In this document: positions 14,916 to 23,270 of the stretch, piece by piece
Layout: every line of letters begins with the position of its first letter
How positions within the stretch are numbered: the stretch's first letter is position 1
Assembly (NCBI GenBank): GCA_022792495.1
Contig: JAAWBD010000018.1
Coordinates: 1-34,323 of the forward strand
DNA: 34,323 nt
Reading direction: 5' to 3'
From: Oscillospiraceae bacterium
Lineage (GTDB): Bacteria > Bacillota > Clostridia > Oscillospirales > Oscillospiraceae
Position numbers and translations under genes: made by a program
The notes under the pieces: generated by a model
Databases searched by the model: none
The model's input: the letters and a program-made list of their open reading frames with translations, nothing else
What the model was told of the DNA's origin: nothing

Positions 14916-16289
14916 TTACAGGCCAAAGACGAAGGCGGAGGCGATAAAGCACACGATGATGGCAAAGGTCATGGGCGCCGCGTTGCGCTTACAGAGAGTG
15001 GGGGCGTCGATCTCAGCCATGCCGGAGACTGCGATCATAGCGCCCAGGAAGGGAGAGCAGCAACGGGCCAGACCGCCGGTCAGATGCATGGGGACAAGGA
15101 GCAGGCCCACGTCGCAGCCCAGGGTCTCCGCGATGGGGGGCGCCATGGGGCCGAAGGCGAACCAGGGGGCGTTACTGCTGCCGGTGAGAAGGGCGGTGCC
15201 GATACCCACCAGGCTGAGGGCGATGGCGGCGATGAGGGAAGCGCCGGTCATGTTGGCCAGGGCGTTGGCGATCACATCGATGCCCTTGAGCATTTTTACA
15301 GCTTCCGCAAAAACGGAGGCCACGGAGATCAGGACGATGATGTTGTTAAAGTAGTTGCCCATCCAGATCCAGGTCTGCTTCAGATTGTCCTGGATGACGC
15401 CCAGATCCTTTTTGACCAGCAGATCCACAAAGAAGAACAGGAAGAAGCAGATGATATGGGCGGTGATAACGTCCATCTTGACGCCGTCCACAAAGCTGAA
15501 CGCCACCACCAGGATCAGGGGGATCAGGGGAAACACGCCGTAGAAGGCGGGCACGCCCAGATCGGAGACCTTGGTCTCCTTGCCGGCGTCCTCGGAGAAG
15601 GTGAGGCCGCCAAACTCCTTCTTGTCCATATAGCGGAAGTAGATGGCCAAAAAGACGGCGACGCACACGATGATGATGGGGGCGACAATGATCTCGTAGT
15701 TCATGAAGAACTCCAGGGGGGTGACGTCCAGAATGTCGGTGGAGGCAAAGATGCCCGTGGAGTCATTGGGGCCCAGATCCATGCCGCCCACCAGGACGCA
15801 GACGGCGGTGGCGCTGACCTTGCTCACCCCCAGCCGGGTCAGGATGGGGAGCATGGTGGCCACAAACAACAGGCCCAGGGCGATCTGGCTGGTGATAAAG
15901 ATCTTCAGCACAGCGCCCACAACGTAGACCAGAGCCAGAACGATGTAGGGATTCTTAATGCCCTTGAGCAGCCTGCCTGCTCCCAGAGCCAGGACATCGG
16001 CGGCCTTTACATGGTTCATCAGCATGACATAGCCGCCAATCATCATCAGGCGGATTCCGGTACCCTGAATGGTGCTGACAAATTTGGCGCGGATCACGTC
16101 AAAGATGTCCAGAACCATGCTGCCGGTGGTGGAGCTACCCAGGACAGAGGTGCCTGTGACAATGGTAGCGACAGCCAGACCGATGACGCCCAGAAAAAGA
16201 AAGGTCAGTCTTGTGTCCATCTTTTTCAGGATCATGGTCACGGCCGCTACGACTAACAGTGCGGTGAGCAGTACGTAGACGAGGTTCAT
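14916..16289 (-). CDS. DcuC-type C4-dicarboxylate permease family protein
   Basis: A 457-residue membrane protein with about 12 hydrophobic segments, matching in length and layout the DcuC family of anaerobic C4-dicarboxylate carriers. MLMNHVKAADVLALGAGRLL and the C-terminal HLTGGLARCCSPF are typical DcuC-like elements. A longer frame begins at 16325, but the ATG at 16289 has GGGAGGAAT just upstream and lies downstream of the predicted transcription start, so it is the likely start. It is co-transcribed with the C-S lyase, suggesting transport of the lyase's substrate or product (an amino acid with a second carboxylate, or pyruvate-derived dicarboxylates). The actual cargo is unknown. Confidence 0.85.
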   Translation of the reverse strand: MNLVYVLLTALLVVAAVTMILKKMDTRLTFLFLGVIGLAVATIVTGTSVLGSSTTGSMVLDIFDVIRAKFVSTIQGTGIRLMMIGGYVMLMNHVKAADVLALGAGRLLKGIKNPYIVLALVYVVGAVLKIFITSQIALGLLFVATMLPILTRLGVSKVSATAVCVLVGGMDLGPNDSTGIFASTDILDVTPLEFFMNYEIIVAPIIIVCVAVFLAIYFRYMDKKEFGGLTFSEDAGKETKVSDLGVPAFYGVFPLIPLILVVAFSFVDGVKMDVITAHIICFFLFFFVDLLVKKDLGVIQDNLKQTWIWMGNYFNNIIVLISVASVFAEAVKMLKGIDVIANALANMTGASLIAAIALSLVGIGTALLTGSSNAPWFAFGPMAPPIAETLGCDVGLLLVPMHLTGGLARCCSPFLGAMIAVSGMAEIDAPTLCKRNAAPMTFAIIVCFIASAFVFGL

Positions 16290-16317
16290 GGCGATTCCTC
16301 CCAAAACAAATTGAACA

Positions 16318-16340
16318 GACGACATTCGTCATATGTCCTA
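16318..16340 (-). promoter_or_regulatory. Candidate operator at the permease transcription start
   Basis: The inverted repeat GACAT-N7-ATGTC (16321-16337) overlaps a second one, GACGA-CAT-TCGTC (16318-16330). Both lie just downstream of the -10 box. TAGGACAT-NNN-ACG on the minus strand (16327-16340) repeats the motif at the desulfhydrase promoter. Confidence 0.55.
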
Positions 16341-16345
16341 CAACA

Positions 16346-16374
16346 ATTTTAACAGAATGTTCATATCTTATCAA
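16346..16374 (-). promoter_or_regulatory. Sigma-A promoter of the permease-lyase operon
   Basis: On the minus strand TTGATA, 17 nt and TAAAAT. The start would fall near 16339, inside the candidate operator. Confidence 0.8.
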
Positions 16375-16423
16375 GGTGCCAAATTCGACAAAAAGAAAAG
16401 CAAAAATTTGTTACTTTGGCCAA

Positions 16424-16436
16424 AGACATAAGACGT
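16424..16436 (+). promoter_or_regulatory. Third operator-like copy in the gntR upstream region
   Basis: AGACATAAGACGT differs at only two of 13 positions from AGACATAGGACAT at the desulfhydrase promoter. It sits 55 nt upstream of the gntR -35 box. The 332-bp gap between the permease and gntR otherwise holds only the two divergent promoters and the gntR leader. Confidence 0.4.
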
Positions 16437-16490
16437 ATTATACCGAAAAGGGGGGGCTTAACGATGAAGTTTTAAAGCCGGGAAAGACGG

Positions 16491-16518
16491 TTGACATTAT
16501 TTATGAACCTGTTATAAT
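16491..16518 (+). promoter_or_regulatory. Sigma-A promoter of gntR
   Basis: TTGACA, a 16-nt spacer and TATAAT, about 100 nt before the start codon. Confidence 0.8.
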
Positions 16519-16621
16519 TGAAACCAGTCCAATATTGTTAGGGATATGTACAGATTTTTGGGAATAAACGGGCAATTTGTGGAAAATGGAATTTAAAGAA
16601 GAGGAAATGAGGTGGTGAGAG

Positions 16622-17362
16622 GTGGCGTCAAAAAAGACATTGTCCAGCATTGTGGCCAATAAGATCGAAAACCAGATCATTTGCGGGAATTGGAAGATCG
16701 GGCAGCAGATCCCCCCGGAGCAGGAACTGATGCAGCGGTTTGACGTGAGCCGCATCACAGTGCGGGAAGCGGTCAAGACCCTGGTGTCAAAGGATATTTT
16801 AGAGATCCGCCGGGGCTGCGGTACCTTTGTCGGCGCGATTCCCGGCATGTCCGATGATCCTCTTGGACTGCGGTTTATTACGGGGGAGGATGTGACTCTC
16901 TCTCTCTTTGAGGCCCGCCAGATCCTGGAGCCTGCCGTAGGGCGGCTGGCGGCCCTGCGGGCGGAGGATGAGGAGATCGAGATGCTGGAGCAGCTGGCCA
17001 AGGATATTGACGAGCTGGACACCCAGCTTCAGGAGGGAAAGACGACCCCGGAGATCGTGGAGGCGATCCGGGCCAAGGATGTGGCCTTTCACACCTTCCT
17101 GTGCCGGATGAGCAAGAATCCGATTTTTGAACGGATGCTGCCCATTGTGATCAAATCGGTGCGAACCTCCTACGGTTTGCTGATCCCCCGGATCAAAAGC
17201 GCGCCCCGGGTGTCCATTCACCGGCAGATCTATCAGGCGGTGAAGGAGCGTGACGGCGATAAGACCTATGAACTGATGGTTCAGCATATCGGAAACAGCC
17301 GCCAGGGATTTTCGGAAAAGCTGGAGGAGGAAAGGTCTGCCCGAAAGAAAGCTGTGCTATAA
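16622..17362 (+). CDS. FadR-type GntR-family transcriptional regulator
   Basis: A 246-residue regulator. An N-terminal winged helix-turn-helix (about 1-75) contains the GntR signature IPPEQELMQRFDVSRITVRE. An all-helical FCD ligand-binding domain (about 90-235) is typical of FadR-type members, which sense small carboxylates or amino acids. The start is a GTG: a stop codon lies two codons upstream in frame, and GAGGTGG precedes it by about 6 nt. It is divergent from the permease-lyase operon, a classic arrangement for a local repressor. The promoter motifs described here are its best candidate targets. The effector is not known. Confidence 0.92.
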   Translation: MASKKTLSSIVANKIENQIICGNWKIGQQIPPEQELMQRFDVSRITVREAVKTLVSKDILEIRRGCGTFVGAIPGMSDDPLGLRFITGEDVTLSLFEARQILEPAVGRLAALRAEDEEIEMLEQLAKDIDELDTQLQEGKTTPEIVEAIRAKDVAFHTFLCRMSKNPIFERMLPIVIKSVRTSYGLLIPRIKSAPRVSIHRQIYQAVKERDGDKTYELMVQHIGNSRQGFSEKLEEERSARKKAVL

Positions 17363-17375
17363 AATTAAGAGGACA

Positions 17376-17404
17376 AAGCCGCGGGAGATTCCTGCGGCTT
17401 TTTT
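17376..17404 (+). terminator. Terminator of gntR
   Basis: A 10-bp stem with one G-T pair (17376-17385 with 17391-17400), a 5-nt loop and TTTTTT. It marks the right end of the catabolic block. Confidence 0.92.
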
Positions 17405-17428
17405 GCGGAATGTGGGCGCGGATGGTTA

Positions 17429-17457
17429 TTGAGAAAAGAAAAAGGCTGTGATATAAT
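17429..17457 (+). promoter_or_regulatory. Sigma-A promoter of the mutS operon
   Basis: TTGAGA, a 17-nt spacer and TATAAT, ending 49 nt before the mutS ATG. Confidence 0.82.
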
Positions 17458-17506
17458 AACTATAACTGCGACCCTGAAGGGCGGCAGAGAAAGAGAGGTC
17501 CTCCCT

Positions 17507-20101
17507 ATGGCCGAAGGCACTCCCATGATGCTGCAATACCACAAGATCAAGGCCGACCACCCGGATTGTATCCTGTTTTTCCGGCTGGGGGACTTCTACG
17601 AGATGTTCAACGAGGACGCCAAGACGGCCTCCCGGGAGCTGGAGCTGACCCTTACCAGCCGGGACAGATCCCGCCCCCCCGAGGAGCGCACCCCCATGTG
17701 CGGGGTGCCCTACCATGCCGCCGAGGCGTACATTTCCCGGCTTATCGCCAAGGGCTATAAGGTGGCCATTTGTGAGCAGATGGAGGATCCCGCCCAGGCC
17801 AAGGGGCTGGTGGAGCGGGACATTATCCGCATCGTGACCCCCGGCACCGTCATTGAGGAGACCATGCTGGAGGAGGGAAGGAACAACTTCCTGTGCGCCC
17901 TGTGCCTGGTGGGGAGCCGGGCGGGGCTGTGCTTTGCCGACCTGTCCACCGGGGAGGTGTCCGCCACCGGCTTTGATGGCCCGGGCTGGCGGGAGCATGT
18001 GGAGAACGAGCTGGGCCGGTTTTCTCCCCGGGAGGCGATCCTGTCCCAGGAGGCTATGGAGGACAAGCTTTTGGTGAGCTTTCTGACCCAGCGGCTGGGC
18101 TGCCGGGCGGAGACTGGAGTCGCGGCCGCCTTTGACCCGGATCGGGCGGCCCTGGCGGTGGAGAGGCAGTTCGGGCCGGCCCACGACCTGCCTGAGGGCT
18201 CCGTATCCCAAGCGGCGGGGGCCCTTGTGACCTACCTGATCGACACTCAGAAAACAGATCTCTCCCATCTCTCGGCGGTAAATTACTACACCGCCGGGGA
18301 GTTTATGGAGCTGGATCTTACCGCCCGGAGGAACCTGGAGCTCACCGAGACCCTGCGGGGGGGTGAGAAGAAGGGCAGCCTTCTCTGGGTGCTGGATAAA
18401 ACGGGAACTCCCATGGGCCACCGGCTTATCCGCTCCTGGCTGGAGCGTCCCCTCCTTTCCCCCGTTCAGATCGGCAAGCGCCAGGGGGCGGTGGGGGATC
18501 TGGTGAATGATTCGGTCACCCGGCAGGAGCTGAGCCGGGAGCTGCGGGAAGTCACCGATCTGGAGCGGCTTATCGGTCGGGTGGTCTACGGCACCGCCGG
18601 AGGCCGGGATCTGGTGGCCCTCAGCCGGGGGCTGGGGAAGCTGCCTGAGCTGCGGCTGCTGCTCTCCCCCTTTTCCTCCGCCCTCCTCACCGTCCTTCGG
18701 GACAGCCTGAACGACCTTCCCCAGCTTCGGGCCCTTATCGACGAGACCTTTGTGGAGGAGCCCCCCTTCTCCGTCCGGGAGGGCGGCTTTGTCCGCACCG
18801 GGGCGGATCCGGAGGTGGATCGCCTCCGCGGGATCCTCACCGGGGGCAAGGACATGGTGGCAGGCATGGAGGCCCAGGAGAAGGAAAAGACCGGCATTAA
18901 GAGCCTGAAGGTGGGCTACAACAAGGTTTTCGGATACTATATTGAGGTCTCCAAGGCCAACGCCGCCCTGGTGCCCGACACCTATATCCGCAAGCAGACC
19001 CTGGTGAACTGTGAGCGGTATATCACCCCGGAGCTGAAGGAGATGGAGAACACCATCCTCTCCGCTCAGGATCAGCTCACCGCCCTGGAATACCAGATCT
19101 TCTGCCGGGTGCGCCAGGCCGCGGCGGAGCAGGTGGCGGACATCCAGCGCTCCGCCGCCGCCGTGGGCCAGGTGGATGTGCTGTGTTCCTTCGCCCGGGT
19201 AGCCGCCGAGAACGGCTACTGTATGCCCCAGGTGGACGTGTCCGAGGTGATCGACATCACCGAAGGCCGCCATCCTGTGGTGGAGAAGGCGGCGAAAAGC
19301 ACCCTCTTTGTTCCCAATGACACCCATATGGACGGGAAGGAGGATCTGTGCGCCATCATCACCGGCCCCAATATGGCGGGAAAATCCACCTATATGCGCC
19401 AGGTGGCCCTCATCGTCCTCATGGCCCAGATGGGCTCCTTTGTCCCTGCCCGATCTGCCCGGATCGGGGTGGTGGATCGGGTCTTTACCCGCATTGGAGC
19501 CAGCGACGACCTGTCGGCGGGCCAGTCCACCTTTATGGTGGAGATGAACGAGGTGGCGGAGCTTCTCAAAAATGCCACGGCCAAGAGCCTTCTCATTCTG
19601 GATGAGATCGGCCGGGGAACCTCCACCTACGACGGCATGGCCATCGCCCGCTCGGTGCTGGAGTATTGCGCCGACCCCAAGCGGCTGGGGTGTAAGACCC
19701 TCTTTGCCACCCACTACCATGAACTGACGGTGCTGGAGGGGGAGATCCCCGGGGTGAAAAACTACAATATCGCCGCAAAAAAGCGGCAGGACGATATCAT
19801 CTTTCTCCGGAAGATCGTCCGGGGCGGGGCGGAGGCCAGCTACGGCATCGAGGTAGCCAAGCTGGCCGGGGTGCCCGAGCAGGTCATTTCCCGGGCAAAG
19901 GTGATCCTGGCGGAGCTGGAATCCGCTCCGTCCGCCTCCGGGGGGATGGCTTCTCCGGGCGGCACGGCCCGGGAGGATCAGTTTTCGCTGGAGGACATGA
20001 GCGCCCAGGCGGTGGCCGACAGGCTCCGGGAGGTGGATATTGATACCCTGACCCCCATTGAGGCCATGAATCTTATCTATCAGCTGAAAAAGGAACTGTA
20101 A
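17507..20101 (+). CDS. mutS: DNA mismatch repair protein MutS
   Basis: An 864-residue MutS, the mismatch-recognition ATPase that starts methyl-independent repair in Bacillota. The mismatch-reading motif G-x-F-Y-E is RLGDFYEMF, with F30 and E32 in the positions that stack on and contact the mispaired base. The Walker A motif TGPNMAGKST starts at residue 619. It is followed by the signature region DDLSAGQSTFMVEM and the Walker B LLILDEIGRGTSTYDG. A C-terminal helix-turn-helix/dimer region closes the protein. A longer frame exists, but the ATG at 17507 has an AGAGGT site 7 nt upstream and lies downstream of the promoter -10 box. It is first in an operon with a CPBP protease gene and mutL. Confidence 0.97.
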   Translation: MAEGTPMMLQYHKIKADHPDCILFFRLGDFYEMFNEDAKTASRELELTLTSRDRSRPPEERTPMCGVPYHAAEAYISRLIAKGYKVAICEQMEDPAQAKGLVERDIIRIVTPGTVIEETMLEEGRNNFLCALCLVGSRAGLCFADLSTGEVSATGFDGPGWREHVENELGRFSPREAILSQEAMEDKLLVSFLTQRLGCRAETGVAAAFDPDRAALAVERQFGPAHDLPEGSVSQAAGALVTYLIDTQKTDLSHLSAVNYYTAGEFMELDLTARRNLELTETLRGGEKKGSLLWVLDKTGTPMGHRLIRSWLERPLLSPVQIGKRQGAVGDLVNDSVTRQELSRELREVTDLERLIGRVVYGTAGGRDLVALSRGLGKLPELRLLLSPFSSALLTVLRDSLNDLPQLRALIDETFVEEPPFSVREGGFVRTGADPEVDRLRGILTGGKDMVAGMEAQEKEKTGIKSLKVGYNKVFGYYIEVSKANAALVPDTYIRKQTLVNCERYITPELKEMENTILSAQDQLTALEYQIFCRVRQAAAEQVADIQRSAAAVGQVDVLCSFARVAAENGYCMPQVDVSEVIDITEGRHPVVEKAAKSTLFVPNDTHMDGKEDLCAIITGPNMAGKSTYMRQVALIVLMAQMGSFVPARSARIGVVDRVFTRIGASDDLSAGQSTFMVEMNEVAELLKNATAKSLLILDEIGRGTSTYDGMAIARSVLEYCADPKRLGCKTLFATHYHELTVLEGEIPGVKNYNIAAKKRQDDIIFLRKIVRGGAEASYGIEVAKLAGVPEQVISRAKVILAELESAPSASGGMASPGGTAREDQFSLEDMSAQAVADRLREVDIDTLTPIEAMNLIYQLKKEL

Positions 20102-20104
20102 AAA

Positions 20105-20145
20105 AGAAAAAAGAGGGAATTTTACCCTTTTCTTTTCGCTTTTTG
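20105..20145 (+). terminator. Weak AT-rich hairpin after mutS
   Basis: An A-rich arm ending in GAGGG pairs imperfectly with CCCTTTTCTTTT, followed by a T run. It could be a leaky terminator between mutS and the next gene; the stem is weak. Confidence 0.35.
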
Positions 20146-20165
20146 ATCGTAGGGAGGTGGTTATC

Positions 20166-20855
20166 ATGTTCCGCCGAGCCTGGAAAACTGAGATGACCGC
20201 CTCCGAGACCCGGCGGGGGCTGGTGTTTTTCCTGCTCTTTCTGCTGCTCTTTCCCCGGCTCAACGCCTGGTTCCAGCGGCTGCTCATGGGGGATGGAGAG
20301 ACCCTGGTGGCCGAGGCCAATGTGATCTACTATGTCTTTCTCTTTGCCCTGACCCTCTTTATCTTCTGGGAGTTTTTGAAAACGGATTTTTTCCGGCTGC
20401 TGGACTGGCTGCCGGAGAACCTGTTTTCAGTGGCCCTGGGCTTTCTGGCCGCGGCGGGCTCCTGGATCCTGCTGGGGCTGCTGCCCTTTCCGGTGGAGGA
20501 TCCCGTCTCCGTGCAGTATGCCCAGGAGTTTCTGGCCGCCCCGGTTCCCACCCTGACCCTGATCCTGCTGCTGATCCCCGTGGTGGAGGAGACCCTTTAC
20601 CGGGGACTGATCTACGGTCATCTGCGCAACTACAGCCGGCCCCTGGGCTTTGTCCTCAGCACAGTGCTCTACGCCCTGGCGCTGGTGTGGCGGTACGCCC
20701 TGGACTATGCCGACCCCCGGTATTTGCTGCTGACCCTGCTCTATCTGATCCCCTCCGCCGCCCTGCACTGGAGCTATGAGCGGGGGGGCAGCGTGTGGAG
20801 CTGTGTGCTGTTTCACAGCGCCTTTCATGGCTTTATGCTCTTTATTTCCCTTTAG
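20166..20855 (+). CDS. CPBP-family intramembrane metalloprotease
   Basis: A 229-residue membrane protein with about six hydrophobic segments and the CPBP (CAAX protease/bacteriocin-processing, ABI) signature. E141 and E142 with R146 form EETLYRG, and late histidines H217 and H221 (FHSAFH) complete the metal site. The fourth helix between them is less canonical. Bacterial members process peptides in the membrane or give bacteriocin self-immunity; the substrate here is unknown. I chose the ATG at 20166 over a GTG three codons earlier because AGGGAGG lies 8 nt upstream of the ATG and overlaps the GTG. Its place between mutS and mutL is probably incidental. Confidence 0.85.
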   Translation: MFRRAWKTEMTASETRRGLVFFLLFLLLFPRLNAWFQRLLMGDGETLVAEANVIYYVFLFALTLFIFWEFLKTDFFRLLDWLPENLFSVALGFLAAAGSWILLGLLPFPVEDPVSVQYAQEFLAAPVPTLTLILLLIPVVEETLYRGLIYGHLRNYSRPLGFVLSTVLYALALVWRYALDYADPRYLLLTLLYLIPSAALHWSYERGGSVWSCVLFHSAFHGFMLFISL

Positions 20856-20870
20856 AAAGAAGGTGGGGAC

Positions 20871-22862
20871 ATGCCCCATATCGCCCAGCTCTCCCCCCAT
20901 GTGGCCGACCTGATCGCCGCCGGCGAGGTGGTGGAGCGGCCGGCCAGCGTAGTGAAGGAGCTCACCGAGAACGCCATCGACGCCGGAGCCCGCTCGGTGA
21001 CGGTGGAGATCCAGAACGGGGGCATGACCCTTATTCGGGTCACCGACGACGGCTGCGGCATCGCCCCGGAGGAGGTGCAGACCGCCTTTCTCCGCCATGC
21101 TACATCCAAGATCAAGACAGAGTACGATCTGGAGGCCATCGGTACCCTGGGCTTTCGGGGGGAGGCCCTGGCCGCTATTGCCTCGGTGTCCCGGCTGGAG
21201 GTGCTCACACGCCGTCCTGAGGACGACCTGGGGACCTCCCTGGCCCTGGAGGGGGGCGTAGTCCTGGGCCAGGAGGAGGCGGGGTGCCCTGTGGGCACCA
21301 CACTGCTGGTGCGGGATCTGTTTTACAATACTCCCGCCCGGCTGAAATTCATGAAGAAGGACGCCGCCGAGGGGGCCGCCTGCCTGGCCTCCCTCCAACG
21401 GCAGGCCCTGGCCCATCCGGAGGTGGCCTTCAAGCTGATCCGGGACGGCAGGCAGGAGCTGCTCACCCCCGGGGACGGTAAGCTTCACAGCGCCCTCTAT
21501 GCCGTTCTGGGCCGGGAGTTGGCGTTAGGCTTTGTGCCGGTGGAGGGCAGCGGGGAGGATGTGTCGGTCTCCGGTTTCGTCTCCCTGCCCACCTGCTGCC
21601 GGGGCACCCGGGGCTACCAGTTTTTCTTTGTCAACGGCCGGTATGTGAAAAGCAAATCCATAACCGCCGCCGTGGAGCAGGCCTACGCCAACCAGCGGAT
21701 GGTGGGGAAGTTTCCCGGCTGTGTCCTCCACCTTACGGTGAAGTTGAACCAGGTGGATGTGAACGTCCATCCCACCAAGCAGGAGGTAAAGTTCGGCTCT
21801 GAGCGGCAGGTGTTCTCCGCCGTCTATTACGCCGTCCTCTCCGCCCTGGGGGTGGACAAGACCCGCCCGGCAGCAGAGGGGGCGGTGCGCCCCATGGTGG
21901 TGGAGCAGGGACGGCAGACCAGCCTCCCCCTCCAGGATTTTACCGCTCCCCCTTCCCCGGTGAAAGGGGAAGCCCCTCCCCCACCCAAGGTTATCCCGAA
22001 GGGAGAGCCGACAGTGAGGCGGATGGCGGAAGCGGCCCGGTCAGCTCTGGCGGAGGAGGCCGTCTCCCCGCCCAGAAGCGTGCCTACCCCTTCCCCTGTG
22101 GAGAGGATCGCTCCTTCGACCCTCTCCGCCCCGAAGGAGCCCCCCTCCCCTGCCGGACGTGACCTTCCGGAGGCGCCGGGCCCCGCCTGTTCCGGCCATG
22201 CCGCCCCTGTCGTGCCGCCCCCTGCCGTGAAGGAAGGATCTGCTTCCACGGAGGATAACACGCTCCCCGCCTCCGTCCTGACAGAGGAGCTCCGGGAGCC
22301 CTGGCGCATCGCCGGAGAGCTCTTTCACACCTATATCCTGGTGGAGCAGGGGGAGAAGGCTCTTCTTATTGACAAACATGCCGCCCACGAACGGATGAAC
22401 TTTGACCGGATGCGGCAGGAGGACTACGCTCCCATGTCTCAGCTTCTCCTGGCCCCTGTGATCTTTACCCCCATCCCCGAGGAGGGGGCCCTCCTGCTGG
22501 AGCACCTGGAGGAGTTGGATCGGGTGGGCTTCCAGGTGGAGGACTTCGGCGGCGGCTCCCTGGCGGTGCGCAGCGTCCCCGATTACCTGGAGGTGGGGGA
22601 TATTGAGGCCGCCCTCACCGAGATCGCCGGGAAGCTGGCCCTGTCAGGGGTAACCGGGACAGGGGAGCGGCGGGACGAGATCCTCCACACCATGGCCTGC
22701 AAGGCGGCCATCAAGGGGGGGTGGACCAGCGCCCCCGAGGAGCTGGAGCGGGTGGCCCGGGCCGTTCTCTCCGGCCAGGTCAAATACTGCCCCCACGGTC
22801 GCCCCGTAGCGGTGGAACTGACCCGGGCTGAGCTGGAAAAGCAATTTAAGCGCCGAACCTGA
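20871..22862 (+). CDS. mutL: DNA mismatch repair protein MutL
   Basis: A 663-residue MutL. The GHKL ATPase domain (1 to about 330) has [12 protein letters not shown] with E30 and N34, DDGCGI and GFRGEAL. A Pro/Ser/Ala-rich linker spans about 330-470. The C-terminal dimerisation/endonuclease domain has [12 protein letters not shown] (501-512), ACKAAIKGG and CPHGRP. Bacillota lack MutH and rely on this nuclease. The usual D-Q-H-A-x2-E-x4-E motif here reads with K at the second position and D instead of the last E; the main metal ligands remain. AAGGTGG precedes the ATG, 15 nt after the protease gene. Confidence 0.96.
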   Translation: MPHIAQLSPHVADLIAAGEVVERPASVVKELTENAIDAGARSVTVEIQNGGMTLIRVTDDGCGIAPEEVQTAFLRHATSKIKTEYDLEAIGTLGFRGEALAAIASVSRLEVLTRRPEDDLGTSLALEGGVVLGQEEAGCPVGTTLLVRDLFYNTPARLKFMKKDAAEGAACLASLQRQALAHPEVAFKLIRDGRQELLTPGDGKLHSALYAVLGRELALGFVPVEGSGEDVSVSGFVSLPTCCRGTRGYQFFFVNGRYVKSKSITAAVEQAYANQRMVGKFPGCVLHLTVKLNQVDVNVHPTKQEVKFGSERQVFSAVYYAVLSALGVDKTRPAAEGAVRPMVVEQGRQTSLPLQDFTAPPSPVKGEAPPPPKVIPKGEPTVRRMAEAARSALAEEAVSPPRSVPTPSPVERIAPSTLSAPKEPPSPAGRDLPEAPGPACSGHAAPVVPPPAVKEGSASTEDNTLPASVLTEELREPWRIAGELFHTYILVEQGEKALLIDKHAAHERMNFDRMRQEDYAPMSQLLLAPVIFTPIPEEGALLLEHLEELDRVGFQVEDFGGGSLAVRSVPDYLEVGDIEAALTEIAGKLALSGVTGTGERRDEILHTMACKAAIKGGWTSAPEELERVARAVLSGQVKYCPHGRPVAVELTRAELEKQFKRRT

Positions 22863-22890
22863 CAGCCTTCGACAAGATCCTTCGGATAGT

Positions 22891-22899
22891 TGGTATATT
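22891..22899 (+). promoter_or_regulatory. Extended -10 promoter of hfq
   Basis: TGGTATATT is an extended -10 element. No good -35 box is seen at 17 nt; TCGACA lies at 19 nt. Transcription would start near 22905, which agrees with the hfq start at 22933. Confidence 0.5.
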
Positions 22900-22932
22900 A
22901 TGGAAACATCTAATAGAGAAAGGATGTTTTCC

Positions 22933-23163
22933 ATGTCTAAAACCAACGAGCTGCAAGATCTGTATCTGTCCCGCGCCAGAAGATCACGGGAGCCTGTGAC
23001 CATGTTTTTGATGAACGGCTTTCAGATGCGGGGGATCATCACTGGATTCGATCCCTTTGTGGTGGTTCTGGACAGCGACGGCAAGCAGCAGATCATTTAT
23101 AAGCACGCCATCTCCACCGTGGTGGCAAATCACCCCATTGATTTAACGCCGGAAAATACATAG
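22933..23163 (+). CDS. hfq: RNA chaperone Hfq
   Basis: A 76-residue Hfq, the hexameric Sm-like ring that binds small RNAs and poly-A/U tracts. The Sm1 region [19 protein letters not shown] and the Sm2 motif IIYKHAIST, containing the diagnostic K-H, are intact. In-frame upstream ATGs at 22900 and 22924 were rejected: the first falls at the predicted -10 box, and AAAGGA sits 8-9 nt before 22933. The short polar C-tail is typical of Gram-positive Hfq. Its position after mutS-mutL is common in Clostridia, where miaA often sits next to it; no miaA is seen here. Confidence 0.95.
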   Translation: MSKTNELQDLYLSRARRSREPVTMFLMNGFQMRGIITGFDPFVVVLDSDGKQQIIYKHAISTVVANHPIDLTPENT

Positions 23164-23270
23164 GGAGCGGAGAGGGGAAGGACGGTGCAAAATGATCCGG
23201 CCCTGCCGGATGGCGGGGTCGCGCCCCCTTCCCCCAGCACACGTTTTCGGCCGACAGAAAGAGAGACCAT

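Noticed and set aside
16376-16567. A 63-codon plus-strand frame in the permease-gntR gap
   Set aside because: It spans the gntR promoter and has no ribosome site; the region is better explained as regulatory DNA.
17429-17506. Longer N-terminus for mutS
   Set aside because: It would begin inside the promoter -35 box, and MutS proteins start near the chosen ATG.
17426-20320. A 964-codon open frame on the minus strand opposite mutS
   Set aside because: It is a GC-rich codon shadow of mutS. The product has low-complexity Gly/His/Leu-rich sequence, no motifs, and no ribosome site.
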